Source: Ruegeria arenilitoris
GTDB lineage: Bacteria > Pseudomonadota > Alphaproteobacteria > Rhodobacterales > Rhodobacteraceae
Direction: 5' to 3'
Assembly (NCBI RefSeq): GCF_013035315.1
Contig: NZ_WQHP01000001.1
Coordinates: forward strand, 372,001 to 436,000
DNA length: 64,000 nt
Shown: piece by piece, positions 63,322 to 64,000 of the stretch
Layout: each line of letters begins with the position of its first letter
Numbering within the stretch: the first letter of the stretch is position 1
Program-made: the position numbers and the translations under genes
The notes under the pieces: generated by a model
The model's input: only the letters and a program-made list of their open reading frames with translations
The model's database searches: none
What the model was told of the DNA's origin: nothing

Positions 63322-63870
63322 ATAGCCCGCAGACCTCACAACGCGCCGCCGCAACGAGATACCGGACCGCGCGTCAATGAAAGAATCCGTGCCCCCGAAA
63401 TTCGCCTGATTGGCGCAGACGGTGACAACGTCGGGGTGGTTCATCCCGCCAAAGCCATGCAACTTGCCGCCGATGCCGGCCTCGACCTGGTTGAGATTTC
63501 GCCCAACGCGAACCCTCCGGTCTGCAAGATCATGGACTTTGGTAAGTTCAAGTACGAACAGCAAAAGCGCGAAAGCGAAGCCCGCAAGAAGCAAAAAGTC
63601 ATCGAGGTGAAAGAGGTCAAGTTTCGGCCCAACACCGACACGCATGACTATGACGTCAAAATGAAGAACGTCGTGAAGTTCTTGGAAAAAGGCGACAAGG
63701 TCAAAGTGACCCTGCGCTTCCGTGGCCGCGAAATGGCGCACCAGAACCTGGGCCGTGAGCTGCTGGAACGTGTGGCCGAGGACATCAAAGAAATCGGCAA
63801 GGTCGAAAACATGCCGAAGATGGAAGGCCGTCAAATGATCATGATGATCGGCCCGCTGCCTCAAAAGTAA
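63322..63870 (+). CDS. infC: Translation initiation factor IF-3, starting at a rare ATA codon
   Basis: IF-3 checks start-codon pairing and ribosome recycling. The 182-residue frame needs the N-domain [20 protein letters not shown] and [18 protein letters not shown], which lies upstream of the first ordinary start and leads back to an ATA at 63322. AAAGGA lies eight bases before that ATA, and there is no ATG, GTG or TTG at the right place. E. coli infC uses ATT, and IF-3 represses its own mRNA because of that rare start; the same feedback is likely here. Length 182 matches E. coli (180). Confidence 0.85.
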   Translation: MARRPHNAPPQRDTGPRVNERIRAPEIRLIGADGDNVGVVHPAKAMQLAADAGLDLVEISPNANPPVCKIMDFGKFKYEQQKRESEARKKQKVIEVKEVKFRPNTDTHDYDVKMKNVVKFLEKGDKVKVTLRFRGREMAHQNLGRELLERVAEDIKEIGKVENMPKMEGRQMIMMIGPLPQK

Positions 63871-63892
63871 GCCCGGCACTTATCGAAATTGG

Positions 63893-63928
63893 AACCCTGT
63901 CGAACAGCGCTCTGACAGGGTTTTTTTG
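63893..63928 (+). terminator. Rho-independent terminator after infC
   Basis: Nine-base stem AACCCTGTC / GACAGGGTT with a 12-base loop and a seven-T run. Confidence 0.9.
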
Positions 63929-63949
63929 TGGACTTAAACGAGAGAAGAA

Positions 63950-64000
63950 GTGTCTCAAGCCGGGATCGACGCAGCGATTGCCCGGCTCAACTTGCCGACC
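63950..64000 (+). CDS. Start of an unidentified protein, partial (cut by window end)
   Basis: A GTG at 63950, after a purine-rich GAGAGAAGAA stretch, opens 17 codons reading M/V-SQAGIDAAIARLNLPT. Too little is visible to name it. The frame could start elsewhere. Confidence 0.35.
   Translation, partial: MSQAGIDAAIARLNLPT

Noticed and set aside
1..64000. CRISPR arrays, insertion sequences, prophage or genomic island
   Set aside because: No regularly spaced direct repeats, transposase genes, integrase or attachment-site duplications beside the tRNAs were seen. The two tRNA-Asp copies are a normal duplication, and gene content is core metabolism throughout.

Overview
The window is a stretch of alphaproteobacterial chromosome, most probably from the Roseobacter group (Rhodobacterales, Ruegeria-like). 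This rests on remembered family resemblance: a single-chain indolepyruvate oxidoreductase, an LsrB/VtlR-type LysR regulator, ZapA paired with a coiled-coil partner, the cobA-DUF2849-cysI-cysH-DUF934 sulfur cluster, a DctPQM TRAP transporter with DctBD, and methylmalonate-semialdehyde dehydrogenase genes. Coding density is high, no insertion sequence, prophage block or CRISPR array is visible, and most genes are core metabolism. Both ends cut genes: a GH108 endolysin-like gene at the left and an unidentified start at the right.

Layout. 0-8 kb: GH108 fragment, ccmE, argC, murI, a lysophospholipid-type acyltransferase, the fused indolepyruvate oxidoreductase and a divergent LysR gene, followed by a candidate AbcR-like small RNA. 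8-18 kb: a large MscS channel, purL, bolA / small membrane protein / grxD, a lysozyme-inhibitor-like gene coupled to zapA and its coiled-coil partner, and transketolase. 18-26 kb: thioesterase, DUF808 membrane protein, two GAPDH paralogues flanking a 47-residue membrane protein and carrying LacI-type palindromes, coaD, a CBS protein, and a LysR gene divergent from mmsA. 26-37 kb: a frameshifted RHH-membrane-EF-hand gene facing an L,D-transpeptidase across a set of spaced palindromes, fasciclin protein, methyltransferase, YbdK, three valine-catabolism genes (isobutyryl-CoA dehydrogenase, 3-hydroxyisobutyryl-CoA hydrolase, mmsB), uvrA and three tRNAs. 37-49 kb: APC permease, lon, tgt, nucleoside hydrolase, SPFH/NfeD, Fe-S assembly genes, 2OG oxygenase, tpiA, and a guanidinium exporter behind a guanidine-II riboswitch. 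49-57 kb: frameshifted glycosyltransferase, dctMQP with two upstream activator palindromes, dctD/dctB and a P450. 57-64 kb: Lrp regulator divergent from the siroheme/sulfite/APS reduction operon, ferredoxin-NADP reductase, and infC with an ATA start.

How it fits together. mmsA, the acyl-CoA dehydrogenase, the hydrolase and mmsB cover valine breakdown from isobutyryl-CoA. tkt, two gap genes and tpiA belong to triose/pentose phosphate metabolism. The cys cluster reduces APS to sulfide and makes the siroheme it needs. DctB/DctD most likely sense C4-dicarboxylates and control the adjacent TRAP transporter.

The points most worth following are the LysR-linked small RNA, the guanidine-II riboswitch, a possible membrane-bound calcium-responsive RHH regulator with candidate operators, a DctD lacking both the Walker A lysine and the GAFTGA loop, the ATA start of infC, and two single-base frameshifts that both fall in C4 runs.
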